A stretch of 64,000 nucleotides of DNA, taken from the NCBI RefSeq assembly GCF_018918345.1, contig NZ_JAHLQI010000001.1, positions 248,001 through 312,000 of the forward strand, given 5' to 3'. The DNA is from Butyricicoccus intestinisimiae. Lineage in GTDB: Bacteria > Bacillota > Clostridia > Oscillospirales > Butyricicoccaceae. Shown in pieces: positions 16,867-26,914 of the stretch. Position 1 is the first letter of the stretch, and each line of letters starts with the position of its first letter. The position numbers were made by a program, and so were the translations under genes. The notes below the pieces were generated by a model. The model was not told the origin of the DNA and searched no databases. It saw only the letters and a program-made list of their open reading frames with translations.

Positions 16867-17780
16867 TGAGGTTCTTCGTTACAGGCGTTGGCGGACAACT
16901 TGGACATGATGTGATGAACGAACTGCTGAAGCGCGGACATGAGGGCTTAGGCTCTGATATTCAGGAAAATTACAGTGGTGTGGCAGACGGTTCCGCGGTA
17001 ACGAAAGCACCGTATGTCGCTCTGGACATTACCGATAGGAATGCTGTTGAAAAGGTAATTACAAAAGTAAATCCGGACGCAGTGATCCACTGTGCAGCAT
17101 GGACTGCTGTGGATATGGCAGAGGATGACGATAAAGTAGCGAAAGTCCGTGCTATCAACGCAGGCGGCACGCAGAATATTGCAGATGTATGCAAGAAACT
17201 GGATTGTAAGATGACCTATATCAGCACGGATTATGTGTTTGATGGTCAGGGCACAGAGCCCTGGCAGCCGGACTGCAAGGATTATAAGCCTTTGAATGTA
17301 TACGGTCAGACAAAGCTGGAAGGTGAGTTGGCAGTCAGCCAGACGCTGGAGAAGTATTTCATTGTCCGCATTGCTTGGGTGTTCGGGCTGAATGGTAAGA
17401 ATTTTATCAAGACGATGCTGAATGTAGGCAAGGCACATGACACTGTCCGTGTGGTCAATGACCAGATCGGTACACCAACCTATACATATGATTTGGCTCG
17501 GCTGTTGGTCGATATGAACGAAACCGAAAAATACGGTTACTATCATGCGACTAACGAGGGCGGCTATATTAGCTGGTACGATTTCACGAAAGAAATTTAT
17601 CGTCAGGCTGGATATAAGACAGAAGTGGTTCCTGTCACGACGGCAGAGTATGGTTTGAGCAAGGCGGCTCGCCCGTTTAACAGCCGTTTGGACAAGAGCA
17701 AGCTGGTGGAAGCAGGATTTACACCGCTTCCGACCTGGCAGGATGCACTGAGCCGTTACCTGAAAGAAATCGAGGAGTAA
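16866..17780 (+). CDS. rfbD: dTDP-4-dehydrorhamnose reductase
   Basis: 304 residues. The Rossmann motif GVGGQLGHDV, the AAWTAVDMAEDD segment, ISTDYVFDG, YGQTKLEGE (Tyr/Lys pair) and RIAWVFG are classic RmlD signatures. It reduces the 4-keto group with NADPH, the final step to dTDP-L-rhamnose. Here it precedes rfbC, a gene order common in clostridia. Confidence 0.95.
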   Translation: MRFFVTGVGGQLGHDVMNELLKRGHEGLGSDIQENYSGVADGSAVTKAPYVALDITDRNAVEKVITKVNPDAVIHCAAWTAVDMAEDDDKVAKVRAINAGGTQNIADVCKKLDCKMTYISTDYVFDGQGTEPWQPDCKDYKPLNVYGQTKLEGELAVSQTLEKYFIVRIAWVFGLNGKNFIKTMLNVGKAHDTVRVVNDQIGTPTYTYDLARLLVDMNETEKYGYYHATNEGGYISWYDFTKEIYRQAGYKTEVVPVTTAEYGLSKAARPFNSRLDKSKLVEAGFTPLPTWQDALSRYLKEIEE

Positions 17781-17786
17781 AAGAAA

Positions 17787-18395
17787 ATGGGACAGATTAA
17801 AGTAGAGAAGAATGTAGGCGGCATCGAAGGACTTTGTGTGATTGAGCCTGCTGTTCACGGTGATACACGCGGTTATTTTATGGAAACCTACAATGAAAAA
17901 GATATGAAGGAAGCTGGCATCGACATTCATTTTGTACAGGATAATCAGTCCATGTCCACGAAGGGCGTGCTGCGCGGTCTGCATTTCCAGAAGCAGTATC
18001 CGCAGTGCAAGCTGGTACGCGCCGTGCGCGGAACTGTGTTTGATGTCGCTGTGGATCTTAGAAGCAATTCCGAAACTTATGGTAAGTGGTATGGTGTGAC
18101 TCTGTCTGCTGAGAATAAGAAGCAGTTCCTCATTCCGGAGGGATTTGCACACGGTTTCCTTGTTCTGAGCGATGAAGCAGAGTTCTGCTATAAGGTTAAT
18201 GACTTCTGGCATCCGAATGATGAGGGTGGTATGGCTTGGAACGACCCGGAGATTGGCATTGAATGGCCGGAACTGAAGGGTGAGTACAAGAGCAGCGCAA
18301 GTGCAGAAGGCTATACGCTGGAAGATGGTACTGCACTGAACCTGAGCGATAAGGATCAGAAGTGGTTGGGACTGAAAGATACGTTTAAGTTTTGA
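17787..18395 (+). CDS. rfbC: dTDP-4-dehydrorhamnose 3,5-epimerase
   Basis: 202 residues, cupin fold. Conserved parts are HGDTRGYFMETYN, QDNQSMSTKGVLRGLHFQ (catalytic His in RGLHFQ), VFDVAVDLR, and FLIPEGFAHGFLVLSD. It epimerises C3 and C5 of the 4-keto sugar. It starts 6 bp after rfbD and completes the four-gene rhamnose set. Confidence 0.95.
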   Translation: MGQIKVEKNVGGIEGLCVIEPAVHGDTRGYFMETYNEKDMKEAGIDIHFVQDNQSMSTKGVLRGLHFQKQYPQCKLVRAVRGTVFDVAVDLRSNSETYGKWYGVTLSAENKKQFLIPEGFAHGFLVLSDEAEFCYKVNDFWHPNDEGGMAWNDPEIGIEWPELKGEYKSSASAEGYTLEDGTALNLSDKDQKWLGLKDTFKF

Positions 18396-18413
18396 GAACA
18401 CAGGGGTAGAAGA

Positions 18414-19652
18414 ATGCAGCGGGAAAACGAAGTACAACACGTATTTCTGGTAGGAGCTAAAAGCCTAGGAGCATATGGTGGTTATGAAACCTTTGTATAT
18501 AAGCTGACAGAACACCATCAGAATAAGAAAAATATTAAATATCATGTGGCGTGTAAAGCTAACGGTGACGGCTGCATGGACGAAACAAAAGTGGGAGGCG
18601 TAACGAGAATCAATGACCATGAGTTTGAATTCCACAATGCGCACTGTTTCAAAATTGATATTCCTCAGATTGGTGCAGCACAGGCGATTTATTATGATGT
18701 TGCGGCATTGAATGCATGTTGCAAGTACGTAAAAGAACATAAAATCAAGTATCCGATCGTTTATATTATGGCTTGCCGTATTGGACCATTTGCAAGTCAT
18801 TTCTATAAGGAGATTCATAAGCTGGGCGGTGCGGTTTATTTGAACCCGGATGGTCATGAGTGGATGAGAGCCAAGTGGTCGGCTCCGATTCGTAAATACT
18901 GGAAGATTTCTGAGCAGATGATGGTCAAATATTGTGATCTTGCTATCTGCGATTCTGTGAATATCGAAAAGTATATCCATGAATGTTATGACGGGAAAGG
19001 AATCAAGGGCAGAAATCCTAAGACCACATTCATTGCTTATGGTGCAGATTTGACACTCAGCAAGCTGGCTGATGACGATGAAAAGCTGGTGAACTGGTAC
19101 AAGGAAAAAGGTCTGACGAAGAAGGATTATTACCTTGTCGTTGGGCGTTTCGTACCGGAAAACTCTTTTGAGGTTATGATTCGTGAATTTATGAAGAGTA
19201 ACAGTAAAAAGGATTTCGCCATCATCACAAATGTGAATGATAAGTTTTTGAATGAGTTGGAAGAAAAACTTCACTTCAAAAGCGACAAGAGGATCAAATT
19301 TGTCGGTACAGTGTACGATCAGGAACTCTTAAAAAAGATAAGGGAGAATGCCTACGCATATTTCCATGGTCATACAGTGGGAGGTACTAACCCTTCACTT
19401 ATCGAAGCTCTTGGTAGCACCGATTTGAATCTATTGGTTGATGTTGGCTTTAACAAAGAAGTCGCAGAAGACTGTGCTTTGTACTGGAGCCGCGAACCGG
19501 GCAGCCTTGCAAGATTGATTGATCGTGCAGATAAGATGAGTACCGAGGAAACTGCAGAAATGGGTCGAAGGGCCAAGACGCGTGTGGCTGAAGAATATAC
19601 GTGGGACAAGATATGCGGACAGTATGAAGAAGTGTTTTTGAACAATAAATAG
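18414..19652 (+). CDS. DUF1972/GT4 glycosyltransferase, probable rhamnosyltransferase
   Basis: 412 residues. The N terminus (FLVGAKSLGAYGGYETFVYKL) is the DUF1972 donor-fold start found in Cps2T/WchF-type beta-1,4-rhamnosyltransferases. The second half has a GT4 core: YLVVGRFVPENSFEVMI, KIRENAYAYFHGHTVGGTNPSLIEAL with the E-x7-E-like region, and a helical tail. It probably adds rhamnose to the lipid-linked first sugar in the cytoplasm. Position right after the rhamnose genes supports the donor, but acceptor specificity is unknown. Confidence 0.8.
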   Translation: MQRENEVQHVFLVGAKSLGAYGGYETFVYKLTEHHQNKKNIKYHVACKANGDGCMDETKVGGVTRINDHEFEFHNAHCFKIDIPQIGAAQAIYYDVAALNACCKYVKEHKIKYPIVYIMACRIGPFASHFYKEIHKLGGAVYLNPDGHEWMRAKWSAPIRKYWKISEQMMVKYCDLAICDSVNIEKYIHECYDGKGIKGRNPKTTFIAYGADLTLSKLADDDEKLVNWYKEKGLTKKDYYLVVGRFVPENSFEVMIREFMKSNSKKDFAIITNVNDKFLNELEEKLHFKSDKRIKFVGTVYDQELLKKIRENAYAYFHGHTVGGTNPSLIEALGSTDLNLLVDVGFNKEVAEDCALYWSREPGSLARLIDRADKMSTEETAEMGRRAKTRVAEEYTWDKICGQYEEVFLNNK

Positions 19653-19667
19653 AAAGAGAATGATCCA

Positions 19668-20597
19668 ATGAACATATTGATTTTAGGAGCGGCAGGTTTT
19701 ATTGGCACTAATCTTGCAATCGAACTTGCAAAAGATACATCAAACAGAATAACGCTTGTTGATAAAAAACGAATGTATTTTAGCGCAGATGTTCTGGCAG
19801 ATAATGTAAACATTGTCGAATCAGATTTAGGCATAAATATGGATTATGCTATTCTGGAAAATAAGGATGTAGTTTATCATTTAGTTAGTACTAATGTCCC
19901 TACTACATCTAATCAGCATATTTCGCAGGATATAGAGGCAAACGTCTTGTTCTCAGCACACTTATTTGAGGAGTGCGTTAAGTACGATGTGAAAAAAATG
20001 GTGTTTATATCATCAGGTGGAACAGTGTATGGAAAAGAGTCATCGTGTCCACTTTCTGAGGGAACACCCACCAATCCGATATCTTCATATGGAGTGCAAA
20101 AGATAACAATTGAAAAACTTTTATATCTATATAATTATATGTATGGACTTGATTACCGTATTATTCGTCTTGCAAACCCATATGGACCATATCAAAGACC
20201 GAATGGAATTCTTGGAGCTGTAACAACTTTTACATATAAAGCACTTAAAGGTGAAGAGATTACGGTCTATGGAGATGGATCGGTTATTAGAGATTTTATT
20301 TATATTGACGATGCCGTTAAAGGAATTCTAAATATAGTTAATGGGGAAAACAAGCATCATACATTTAATTTGGGATGTGGATATGGTACAAGCATTCGAG
20401 ACGTCCTTGATTCAGTTAGGAAATCCCTTGGCCGTGAAATAAGTGTTGTGTATAAAGCGGGTCGAGCGGTTGATGTACCAGTCAATTATTTAGATATTGG
20501 TAGATATGAAAAATACTACGGCAAATTAAACCCAATCTGCCTTGAAGAGGGAATTAGAAAGACTGCTGAGTTTATGAAGAGGAAAATGATTCTATGA
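19668..20597 (+). CDS. NAD-dependent sugar-nucleotide epimerase/dehydratase (GalE/WcaG-like)
   Basis: 309 residues, extended SDR. The nucleotide motif is GAAGFIGTN near the N terminus, ISSGGTVYG and the catalytic YGVQKITIE follow, and NPYGPYQRPNG is an SDR substrate motif. It probably epimerises or dehydrates a UDP-sugar for the repeat unit; the exact reaction cannot be told. From here to about 30.7 kb the DNA is clearly richer in A and T than the upstream precursor genes, as expected for a horizontally exchanged, strain-specific capsule block. Confidence 0.8.
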   Translation: MNILILGAAGFIGTNLAIELAKDTSNRITLVDKKRMYFSADVLADNVNIVESDLGINMDYAILENKDVVYHLVSTNVPTTSNQHISQDIEANVLFSAHLFEECVKYDVKKMVFISSGGTVYGKESSCPLSEGTPTNPISSYGVQKITIEKLLYLYNYMYGLDYRIIRLANPYGPYQRPNGILGAVTTFTYKALKGEEITVYGDGSVIRDFIYIDDAVKGILNIVNGENKHHTFNLGCGYGTSIRDVLDSVRKSLGREISVVYKAGRAVDVPVNYLDIGRYEKYYGKLNPICLEEGIRKTAEFMKRKMIL

Positions 20598-21760
20598 AAA
20601 ATATATTGTTTTTACATGCGGGGGCTGAGATGTATGGGGCTGACAAAGTAATGCTCGATCTCATAAAAAGACTAGATAAGTCAAAGTTTCAACCACTTGT
20701 AATTCTTCCCACGGAAGGGGTTCTGGTGGATGCGCTTAAGGATGAAGGTGTAAATGTGATGGTTATGCCTTATCCGATTATGAGAAGAAAGTACTTCAAT
20801 TTAAAAGGAGTAATTCAGTACGGCTTCAATCTCATAAAATACATTAACAAAATAACATCTATAGCAAAGGAATACCACATTGATTTGATTCACACGAACA
20901 CTGCAGCGACACTGGAAGGCGGTTTTGTAAGTAGAAAGCTACACGTTCCCCACCTCTGGAGCATTCACGAGATTATCGTAAGTCCGAAAATTATGTATAC
21001 TGTAACGAGCAAGTTGATTGCAAAATACTCCAGCATTGCAATTACAGATTCGAAGGCTGTCAAAGATCATTTGGATGCTTCTGGTTACTTCCAACCGGAT
21101 GCAGTTAAGGTAATATACAATGGAGTAGATAGTAAGAGATTCAAGCCAGAAAATGACTGTGACTACTTGTATGATGAGTGGAAGATTCCCCAAAATGCTC
21201 GAATTATAGGTATGATGGGACGTGTCAACAGTTGGAAAGGACAGGGAGATTTCCTGAAAGCAGCCAATATTATCATGGCTAAGTATTCTGATGTATATAC
21301 AGTTTTTGTTGGAGCGGCTTTTGAAGGGGAAGAATGGCGTGAAAAGGAACTTGCAGATGCAATTGCTCAGTCACCGTATAAAAATCGAATTATAAATAAA
21401 GGGTATCGTACTGATAGTGAGGGGATTTATAAGCTTTATGATGTGTTCGTGCTACCAAGCACAAATCCGGATCCTTTGCCTACTGTAGTGTTGGAAGCAA
21501 TGGCAACAGGAAAACCGATTGTGGGTTATAAACACGGCGGCGTATGTGAGATGGTTAAAGAGGATTACAATGGTCTGCTTGCAGAGGTGAGAAACCCAGA
21601 AGATTTGGCTTGTAAGATTGAATCACTGCTTGAAGACGACAATAAAAGGAAAAATATGGGAGTAAATTCAAGAAGTCGACTTCTTGAAAAATTCTCAATT
21701 GAGGCGTATGTTCAAAATTATGCGGCAGAGTATGACAGACTGACTAGGAATAACACATGA
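20594..21760 (+). CDS. GT4 family glycosyltransferase
   Basis: 388 residues, GT-B fold. N-terminal domain: LFLHAGAEMYGADKVMLDLI. C-terminal domain: IGMMGRVNSWKGQGDFLKAA, then DVFVLPSTNPDPLPTVVLEAMATGKP with the conserved Glu pair and a G-G-V/P segment. It would add a sugar to the growing lipid-linked repeat unit on the cytoplasmic membrane face. Overlaps its neighbours by 4 bp on both sides (ATGA type). Confidence 0.9.
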   Translation: MKNILFLHAGAEMYGADKVMLDLIKRLDKSKFQPLVILPTEGVLVDALKDEGVNVMVMPYPIMRRKYFNLKGVIQYGFNLIKYINKITSIAKEYHIDLIHTNTAATLEGGFVSRKLHVPHLWSIHEIIVSPKIMYTVTSKLIAKYSSIAITDSKAVKDHLDASGYFQPDAVKVIYNGVDSKRFKPENDCDYLYDEWKIPQNARIIGMMGRVNSWKGQGDFLKAANIIMAKYSDVYTVFVGAAFEGEEWREKELADAIAQSPYKNRIINKGYRTDSEGIYKLYDVFVLPSTNPDPLPTVVLEAMATGKPIVGYKHGGVCEMVKEDYNGLLAEVRNPEDLACKIESLLEDDNKRKNMGVNSRSRLLEKFSIEAYVQNYAAEYDRLTRNNT

Positions 21761-22401
21761 TGGAAAAGAACATTCAATTAAAGGATAAGATTAATATTCT
21801 TTACAGAACAGGAATAAAGGCGGTGAGAGGATGCTTTAGACGACTGTTTCTTAAAGAGACGCATGGTATGCTTTTTGTAGGAAAAGGAGTACAGATTTCA
21901 CACGGAAATCATATCCGGTGTGGCAAAAATGTCAAGTTTGAGGATTATGCTGAAATTCACGGCTTGTGTTCAGACGGACTGAACTTTGGAGATTATGTAA
22001 CTATAAGCCGTGGGGTTATGATTCGACCATCTAGTTATTATGGTGGGGATTATGGCATAGGCTTGACGATGGGAGAACACAGTTCGATTGGTCCATACGG
22101 CTATGTCGGATGCTCTGGAAAAATAAATATCGGAAAAAATGTAATGTTTGGTCCAAAGTGTAGTCTGTTTGCAGAAAACCATGTGTTTTCTGATACGGAA
22201 CACAGCATCAAAAGTCAAGGGGTTAAGCAAAAGGGCATTACCATTGAAGATGATTGCTGGATCGGAAGTAATGTAACAATTCTTGATGGAGTGACGATTG
22301 GAAAAGGAAGTGTTATCGGTGCAGGAACGCTGGTGACCAAGGACATCAAGGCTGGTAGTATTGTTGTTGATAAAAGAGAAAAAACGATAAGAGAAAGGTG
22401 A
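21757..22401 (+). CDS. Hexapeptide-repeat O-acetyltransferase
   Basis: 214 residues. A left-handed beta-helix is evident from repeated I/V-G-x-x hexapeptides (ISHGNHIRCGKNVKFE, GEHSSIGPYGYVGCSGKINIGKNV, WIGSNVTILDGVTIGKGSVIGAGTLV). AENHVF contains the usual catalytic His. A basic N-terminal helix precedes. It probably O- or N-acetylates a repeat-unit sugar using acetyl-CoA. Starts within the stop of the previous gene. Confidence 0.88.
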   Translation: MMEKNIQLKDKINILYRTGIKAVRGCFRRLFLKETHGMLFVGKGVQISHGNHIRCGKNVKFEDYAEIHGLCSDGLNFGDYVTISRGVMIRPSSYYGGDYGIGLTMGEHSSIGPYGYVGCSGKINIGKNVMFGPKCSLFAENHVFSDTEHSIKSQGVKQKGITIEDDCWIGSNVTILDGVTIGKGSVIGAGTLVTKDIKAGSIVVDKREKTIRER

Positions 22402-22405
22402 AAAG

Positions 22406-23335
22406 ATGATTTCAAAAGAGAATACACAGATTCTAAAGGGACTGGCTATTTCGATGGTAATAGTGGAGCACTTAGGACAAGTATTGCATATCGCTGCACT
22501 AAATCCACTGGGGCCGATTGGAGTTTGCCTTTTTCTCTTTGTTTCCGGGTATGGCCTATCCTGTTCATATAAGAAGAATGGACGAAATAAATACTTTTCT
22601 AAAAGAATTCTAAAAGTTTATATCCCATATCTTGTCTCAATAGCTATATTTAGCATATGGTCGTATTTCATCGGGAAAACTCTGACTGTCAAAGCAATCT
22701 TTAGTTATGCGATATTAAAGGAACTTCCTCAAGGATCGTTTTGGTATTTGCAATTGCTGTTTTACTGGTATATGGTTTTCTATTTTCTGACATTTCTATT
22801 TGACAATGAAAAAGTATTGGCAACAGCTTTATGTGTTGCGACCTTTGTAATAACAGTCTATAGCGGGTTTAACAGACTTTACGTTTGGCAATTTGCGTCA
22901 TTCCCTGCTGGTATTATAATTTCTAAGAATAAACAAATGACATTTAAAATACCTAAAAATATTAGGGGGGCATTGCTTCTCACTGTATCCGTAATTATGG
23001 TTATTTTAAAGAAAACTCAGTATGTAGAAGCACATGAATTGGGAGTTGCAGATACGATTCTTCAGATAGGAATTACATGGTGTTTAAGTTTACTTATGTT
23101 TTGTGTAACTGAGCACCTGAAAAGAAAAAAGGCGTTAGAAAAGTTGATCCTTGCGATTGGAAGTGTTTCATATGAACTGTATTTAGCTCATGTGTTACCT
23201 CTTGATTGGTTGAAACAGCAAGTGACAACAAAGAATCTTTTATTCTATGGAATAATTGTGCTGCTGTTTACCACGATTTTGTATGTAGCAGATTTTTTTA
23301 TACAAAGAATAGAGAAGAACATGATGAGGAATTAG
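22406..23335 (+). CDS. Acyltransferase-3 family membrane O-acyltransferase
   Basis: 309 residues with about nine or ten membrane helices. The N terminus (LKGLAISMVIVEHLGQ) has the conserved histidine region of acyltransferase 3 proteins; an R-K-rich loop (SKRILKVYIPYLV) follows. Members such as OafA and WecH transfer acyl groups, usually acetyl, to glycans. It likely modifies the polysaccharide at the membrane. It starts 4 bp after the soluble acetyltransferase. Confidence 0.82.
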   Translation: MISKENTQILKGLAISMVIVEHLGQVLHIAALNPLGPIGVCLFLFVSGYGLSCSYKKNGRNKYFSKRILKVYIPYLVSIAIFSIWSYFIGKTLTVKAIFSYAILKELPQGSFWYLQLLFYWYMVFYFLTFLFDNEKVLATALCVATFVITVYSGFNRLYVWQFASFPAGIIISKNKQMTFKIPKNIRGALLLTVSVIMVILKKTQYVEAHELGVADTILQIGITWCLSLLMFCVTEHLKRKKALEKLILAIGSVSYELYLAHVLPLDWLKQQVTTKNLLFYGIIVLLFTTILYVADFFIQRIEKNMMRN

Positions 23336-23337
23336 AC

Positions 23338-24726
23338 ATGAAAATTGTATCATTTACTATGGTAAATAATGAAAGTGAGATTATAGAATCCTTTGTTCGC
23401 TACAATTATAATTTTGTTGACGAAATGGTGATTATTGATAATGGGTGTACTGACAGTACAATAAAAATCGTTAGAAAATTGATAGCAGAGGGGTTTAATA
23501 TTACTGTCTATGATGAATCACTGGAGGCATATAACCAGTATCGTTTAGATAATAAATATCTTAATAAAATAATTGATGAAATTAAGCCTGACATGATTTT
23601 GCCATTGGATGCAGATGAGTTTTTAACAGGTGAGAATAATCCACGTGAAATTCTTGAAAAACTTCCGCTGAATAGTATTTATTATGTAACTTGGCGTTGG
23701 TACGTCATGACAAAAGAAGATAAACAAAAGGAAGCTTTTATTCCTAAAAAAATGCAATACTGTTTGACGCGTCCAGCGTGGAACTATTCGGACGGTACAC
23801 CAGTAACAAAATCAATTATTCCAGCGAAATACTATAAGAAAATGGGTCTTACCCTTTCAATGGGACATCATACCGTGTTTGGAAATGATAAGGCAAAAAT
23901 TACAAGATTGAACAACCTTCAATTTGCACATTATAGGGCAATTAGTGAGCAGCAATTGATTTATAAAACATGCTGTTACACAATGCGTGATATTTCAACA
24001 ATGGAGAATAATTTTGAAACTGCGCAGCGAACAAATCAAATGGCAATAATCGAGCGAGGTTCAAGCATGTGGGAAGCAGCGGAGGAATCTTCGTATGGTG
24101 GGTACACATGTGAAATAGAAAAAAGGCCATTAGAGTTAAAATTCTGCACTAAATGTGATCTTGAAATGAAATATGTGGAATTGTCTAGCGAAAGTGTAGA
24201 AAAGAGAATTTTATATACGGGACGCGAGATGGCTGTAAGAGCGTACAATTCCGAAAGGAGTAAAAAAGAAAAATTTTTTTTGAAACCAATCGTTCTTTGG
24301 CTTGACGGTATACGAGGTGAGGAGTGTGTATTTCCAGATCCTTCGAATAAATTAACAATTTTGACAGAAATGTATAATGTTCGTGGTTTGGTTACGCTAA
24401 CGGAAGAAATAAAATTCCTAAAAGCTAATTATCGATTGATTGTTACGCCGGACTTTGTGAAATTCATACCGCATGAATATATTGTAATTGCTGATCAAAA
24501 GAATTATGAAGAAATTAGAAAACAACTTGTGTCTGAGGGGCTTTCTGAAGAACAGATTATTTCATTGTCCGAATACAAAAAACATCTTGGCATATTTAAA
24601 AGGGTTTATTGTGCGCTTTGCTTTATACCAAGTATGACAGGACGAGTAAATCAGTATTTAAGACGGAATGGATTCATGACTACGGTTAATAAAGTAAGAC
24701 AGCGATTAAAGAATAATAGAGGATAA
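23338..24726 (+). CDS. GT2-like family glycosyltransferase with C-terminal extension
   Basis: 462 residues from ATG 23338, chosen for the GAGGA ribosome site just before it; the open frame extends further upstream into the previous gene. The GT-A core shows FTMVNNESEIIESFVRYNY, DEMVIIDNGCTDST and the DxD-like ILPLDADEFL. It belongs with GT2 enzymes whose DAD motif binds the nucleotide-sugar metal. The C-terminal ~200 residues, with a CTKCDLEM cysteine pair and an E/K-rich part, are not recognised. Confidence 0.8.
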   Translation: MKIVSFTMVNNESEIIESFVRYNYNFVDEMVIIDNGCTDSTIKIVRKLIAEGFNITVYDESLEAYNQYRLDNKYLNKIIDEIKPDMILPLDADEFLTGENNPREILEKLPLNSIYYVTWRWYVMTKEDKQKEAFIPKKMQYCLTRPAWNYSDGTPVTKSIIPAKYYKKMGLTLSMGHHTVFGNDKAKITRLNNLQFAHYRAISEQQLIYKTCCYTMRDISTMENNFETAQRTNQMAIIERGSSMWEAAEESSYGGYTCEIEKRPLELKFCTKCDLEMKYVELSSESVEKRILYTGREMAVRAYNSERSKKEKFFLKPIVLWLDGIRGEECVFPDPSNKLTILTEMYNVRGLVTLTEEIKFLKANYRLIVTPDFVKFIPHEYIVIADQKNYEEIRKQLVSEGLSEEQIISLSEYKKHLGIFKRVYCALCFIPSMTGRVNQYLRRNGFMTTVNKVRQRLKNNRG

Positions 24727-24728
24727 AT

Positions 24729-25580
24729 ATGGATGTATCAGTGATCGTTCCTTTTTATAAGGGAAATAAGTATATTAATAACATACTTAAAATGATGAAA
24801 GATAACGCAGCAGAGGCGCAGAATCTTTCTATTGAATTGATAATTGTAAATGATTCACCAGATGTTGAAGTGAAATTAGATAATAATTTAATTGAAGGAT
24901 ATGAATTTAGCATTATCAAGCATAGTAAGAATAGAGGAATACAGCAAGCACGTGTTACCGGAATACAACAATCACGAGGAAAGTACATTTTGATGCTGGA
25001 TCAAGATGATGAGATTAAAAAGAATACAATAAAAAGTCAGTATCTAGCTGTAAATGGAGGAGATGCTGTCATCTCAAATGGATATGCTCGAGACGAATAT
25101 GGGAAGAATATTCCTTTATTTACTAACTCACAGCAGATGAAATATGTTAATAATTATTCTTTTTACTTTTATTTCGGAAATGTGATTGCTTCACCAGGAC
25201 TTTGCTTGATAAAGAAAAAATTAATACCAGAGTTATGGCTCAACAATATAATGAGTATAAACGGAGCTGATGATTGGCTTTTATGGGTTGCGTTCTTAAA
25301 TAAGGGTGGGAAATTTGTCTTAAATGATGAACTGTTATATACACATGTAAATGATGGAGATAACACCTCAAATGATAATAAAAAAATGATAAAGTCTTCA
25401 ATGGAAGCATTACAGATAGCGGAGAACAACGAATCATTTAAAAAAAAATTGCTTAATGTATATCGTAGAAGATTGAGCATGCGTCAGGAATATTTGGATG
25501 GAAGTAAGGTTAGCAAAATAATGGCATATTTAAAAAATCCTGATATTGCCGTTAGGTTGGCTAAATATAAAAAAGCGTGA
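24729..25580 (+). CDS. GT2 family glycosyltransferase
   Basis: 283 residues. Classic GT-A start: VSVIVPFYKGNKYINNIL-type N terminus, LIIVNDSPD, KNRGIQQARVTGIQQSRGKYILMLDQDDE. The DQDD is the metal-binding DxD. GADDWLLWV resembles the acceptor-side ED/W motif. Starts 3 bp after the previous gene. Confidence 0.9.
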   Translation: MDVSVIVPFYKGNKYINNILKMMKDNAAEAQNLSIELIIVNDSPDVEVKLDNNLIEGYEFSIIKHSKNRGIQQARVTGIQQSRGKYILMLDQDDEIKKNTIKSQYLAVNGGDAVISNGYARDEYGKNIPLFTNSQQMKYVNNYSFYFYFGNVIASPGLCLIKKKLIPELWLNNIMSINGADDWLLWVAFLNKGGKFVLNDELLYTHVNDGDNTSNDNKKMIKSSMEALQIAENNESFKKKLLNVYRRRLSMRQEYLDGSKVSKIMAYLKNPDIAVRLAKYKKA

Positions 25581-25591
25581 GAGGTGATGGA

Positions 25592-26914
25592 ATGCTGTAC
25601 CTATTTTGTGGAATAGTATTTATAATTGGGCTGATTGCAATAAAAACTGAAAAGAAAGTCTTTAATCCGTTAACATTATTCTGCATAATGTGGTCGAGTA
25701 TTCTCTTCTCGTCTACATTACAATTATATTCCCTTTATAAGGGAGATGACAGAACATACAGATTAATGATGATTGGTATAGCTACCTTTATTATAGGCTA
25801 TTATTTGGCGAGACTTTTAATTGGAAATAAGCGACTCGTTATTGGAAAGAAAAGGAAAAGTGTTATAGAGTATAGTTTGAATTATCAACTTCTTTATATT
25901 TTGCTTATTATATCACTATTGTTTTACTTAAAGGATCTAATTACAGTATTTTCAAGACTGGTTACTGGTGGCTCACTTGCAGATATTCAGGTACTTGTTC
26001 AAGGAACAGATAATTTGCATAACAGATCCGGAATAGAAAATGCAATTAGGCTGTTAATTATTAATCCATTTGGTTGGGCTATAATTCCAATTTTGGCTGT
26101 TGATATTTGGATGGGAAGAAAAGATAAAAAACTGTTGTTATTAACTGGTATCCTAATGATTAGTAGAATATTAACGACAGGAGGAAGAGCAGCTTTTTTG
26201 AATTTTGCGATTTATTTTATTGTTGTGTTTTTTTTCACAGGTCAGAGTAAGAGACAAAGAATTTCTGATACGGTAAAGAATAACGTAAAAAAAAATAAAA
26301 AGATTTTTAGAGTAATGATGGTTCTTTCGGTTGTTTTACTGGGATATATGACATATTCTCGAGCAGGCGAAGGTGCACTTAAAACGATATATTTTGATTT
26401 CGCGATGGAGCCATACCTTTGTGGTGTATGGATGGACGTTGTGAATTCCAAAAGTATTGTTGGATATGGAATGATATCGTTGTCGGGCTTTATTTTCCCT
26501 GTATTATATTTAGTTAAGAACTTGCTGCGTTTTCCAACGATGCCTACTTATTATCAAGAGTTATTTGATTTAACGTTGTCATTAGACACTGAATGGAAAT
26601 GGGTGGGAGCAAGAGTGTACGCAAATGCATATGTTTCTGCATTCTGGTTTTTATATTCTGATTTTAGAATGATTGGAATTATAGTTGGGATGCTTATTTA
26701 TGGGTTTATTTCGAGACTAGTATACAACAATACAAAAATGATGGCTAATCAAAAAAATGTATGCATTTATGCATTGTACTATATTGGCGTTTTTTACACA
26801 TTTGTTAGATTTCAATTTACTTCTACCGAGTATGCTATGGCTATTATATTTGTGGCATTATTGGCTTATCGAAAGAAAACTATATATTTACCGGAGGAAA
26901 CACATGTACAATGA
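25592..26914 (+). CDS. Wzy-like oligosaccharide repeat-unit polymerase
   Basis: 440 residues from ATG 25592 with GAGAGGTGATGG in front; a GTG at 25577 is a less likely start. About eleven hydrophobic helices span the protein, with a large outer loop around residues 290-360 containing a W-rich stretch (TEWKWVGARVYANAY). This layout is typical of O-antigen/capsule polymerases, which are defined by topology more than by motifs. A TGGRAAFLNF-type segment is common in the family. It would join repeat units outside the membrane. Confidence 0.78.
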   Translation: MLYLFCGIVFIIGLIAIKTEKKVFNPLTLFCIMWSSILFSSTLQLYSLYKGDDRTYRLMMIGIATFIIGYYLARLLIGNKRLVIGKKRKSVIEYSLNYQLLYILLIISLLFYLKDLITVFSRLVTGGSLADIQVLVQGTDNLHNRSGIENAIRLLIINPFGWAIIPILAVDIWMGRKDKKLLLLTGILMISRILTTGGRAAFLNFAIYFIVVFFFTGQSKRQRISDTVKNNVKKNKKIFRVMMVLSVVLLGYMTYSRAGEGALKTIYFDFAMEPYLCGVWMDVVNSKSIVGYGMISLSGFIFPVLYLVKNLLRFPTMPTYYQELFDLTLSLDTEWKWVGARVYANAYVSAFWFLYSDFRMIGIIVGMLIYGFISRLVYNNTKMMANQKNVCIYALYYIGVFYTFVRFQFTSTEYAMAIIFVALLAYRKKTIYLPEETHVQ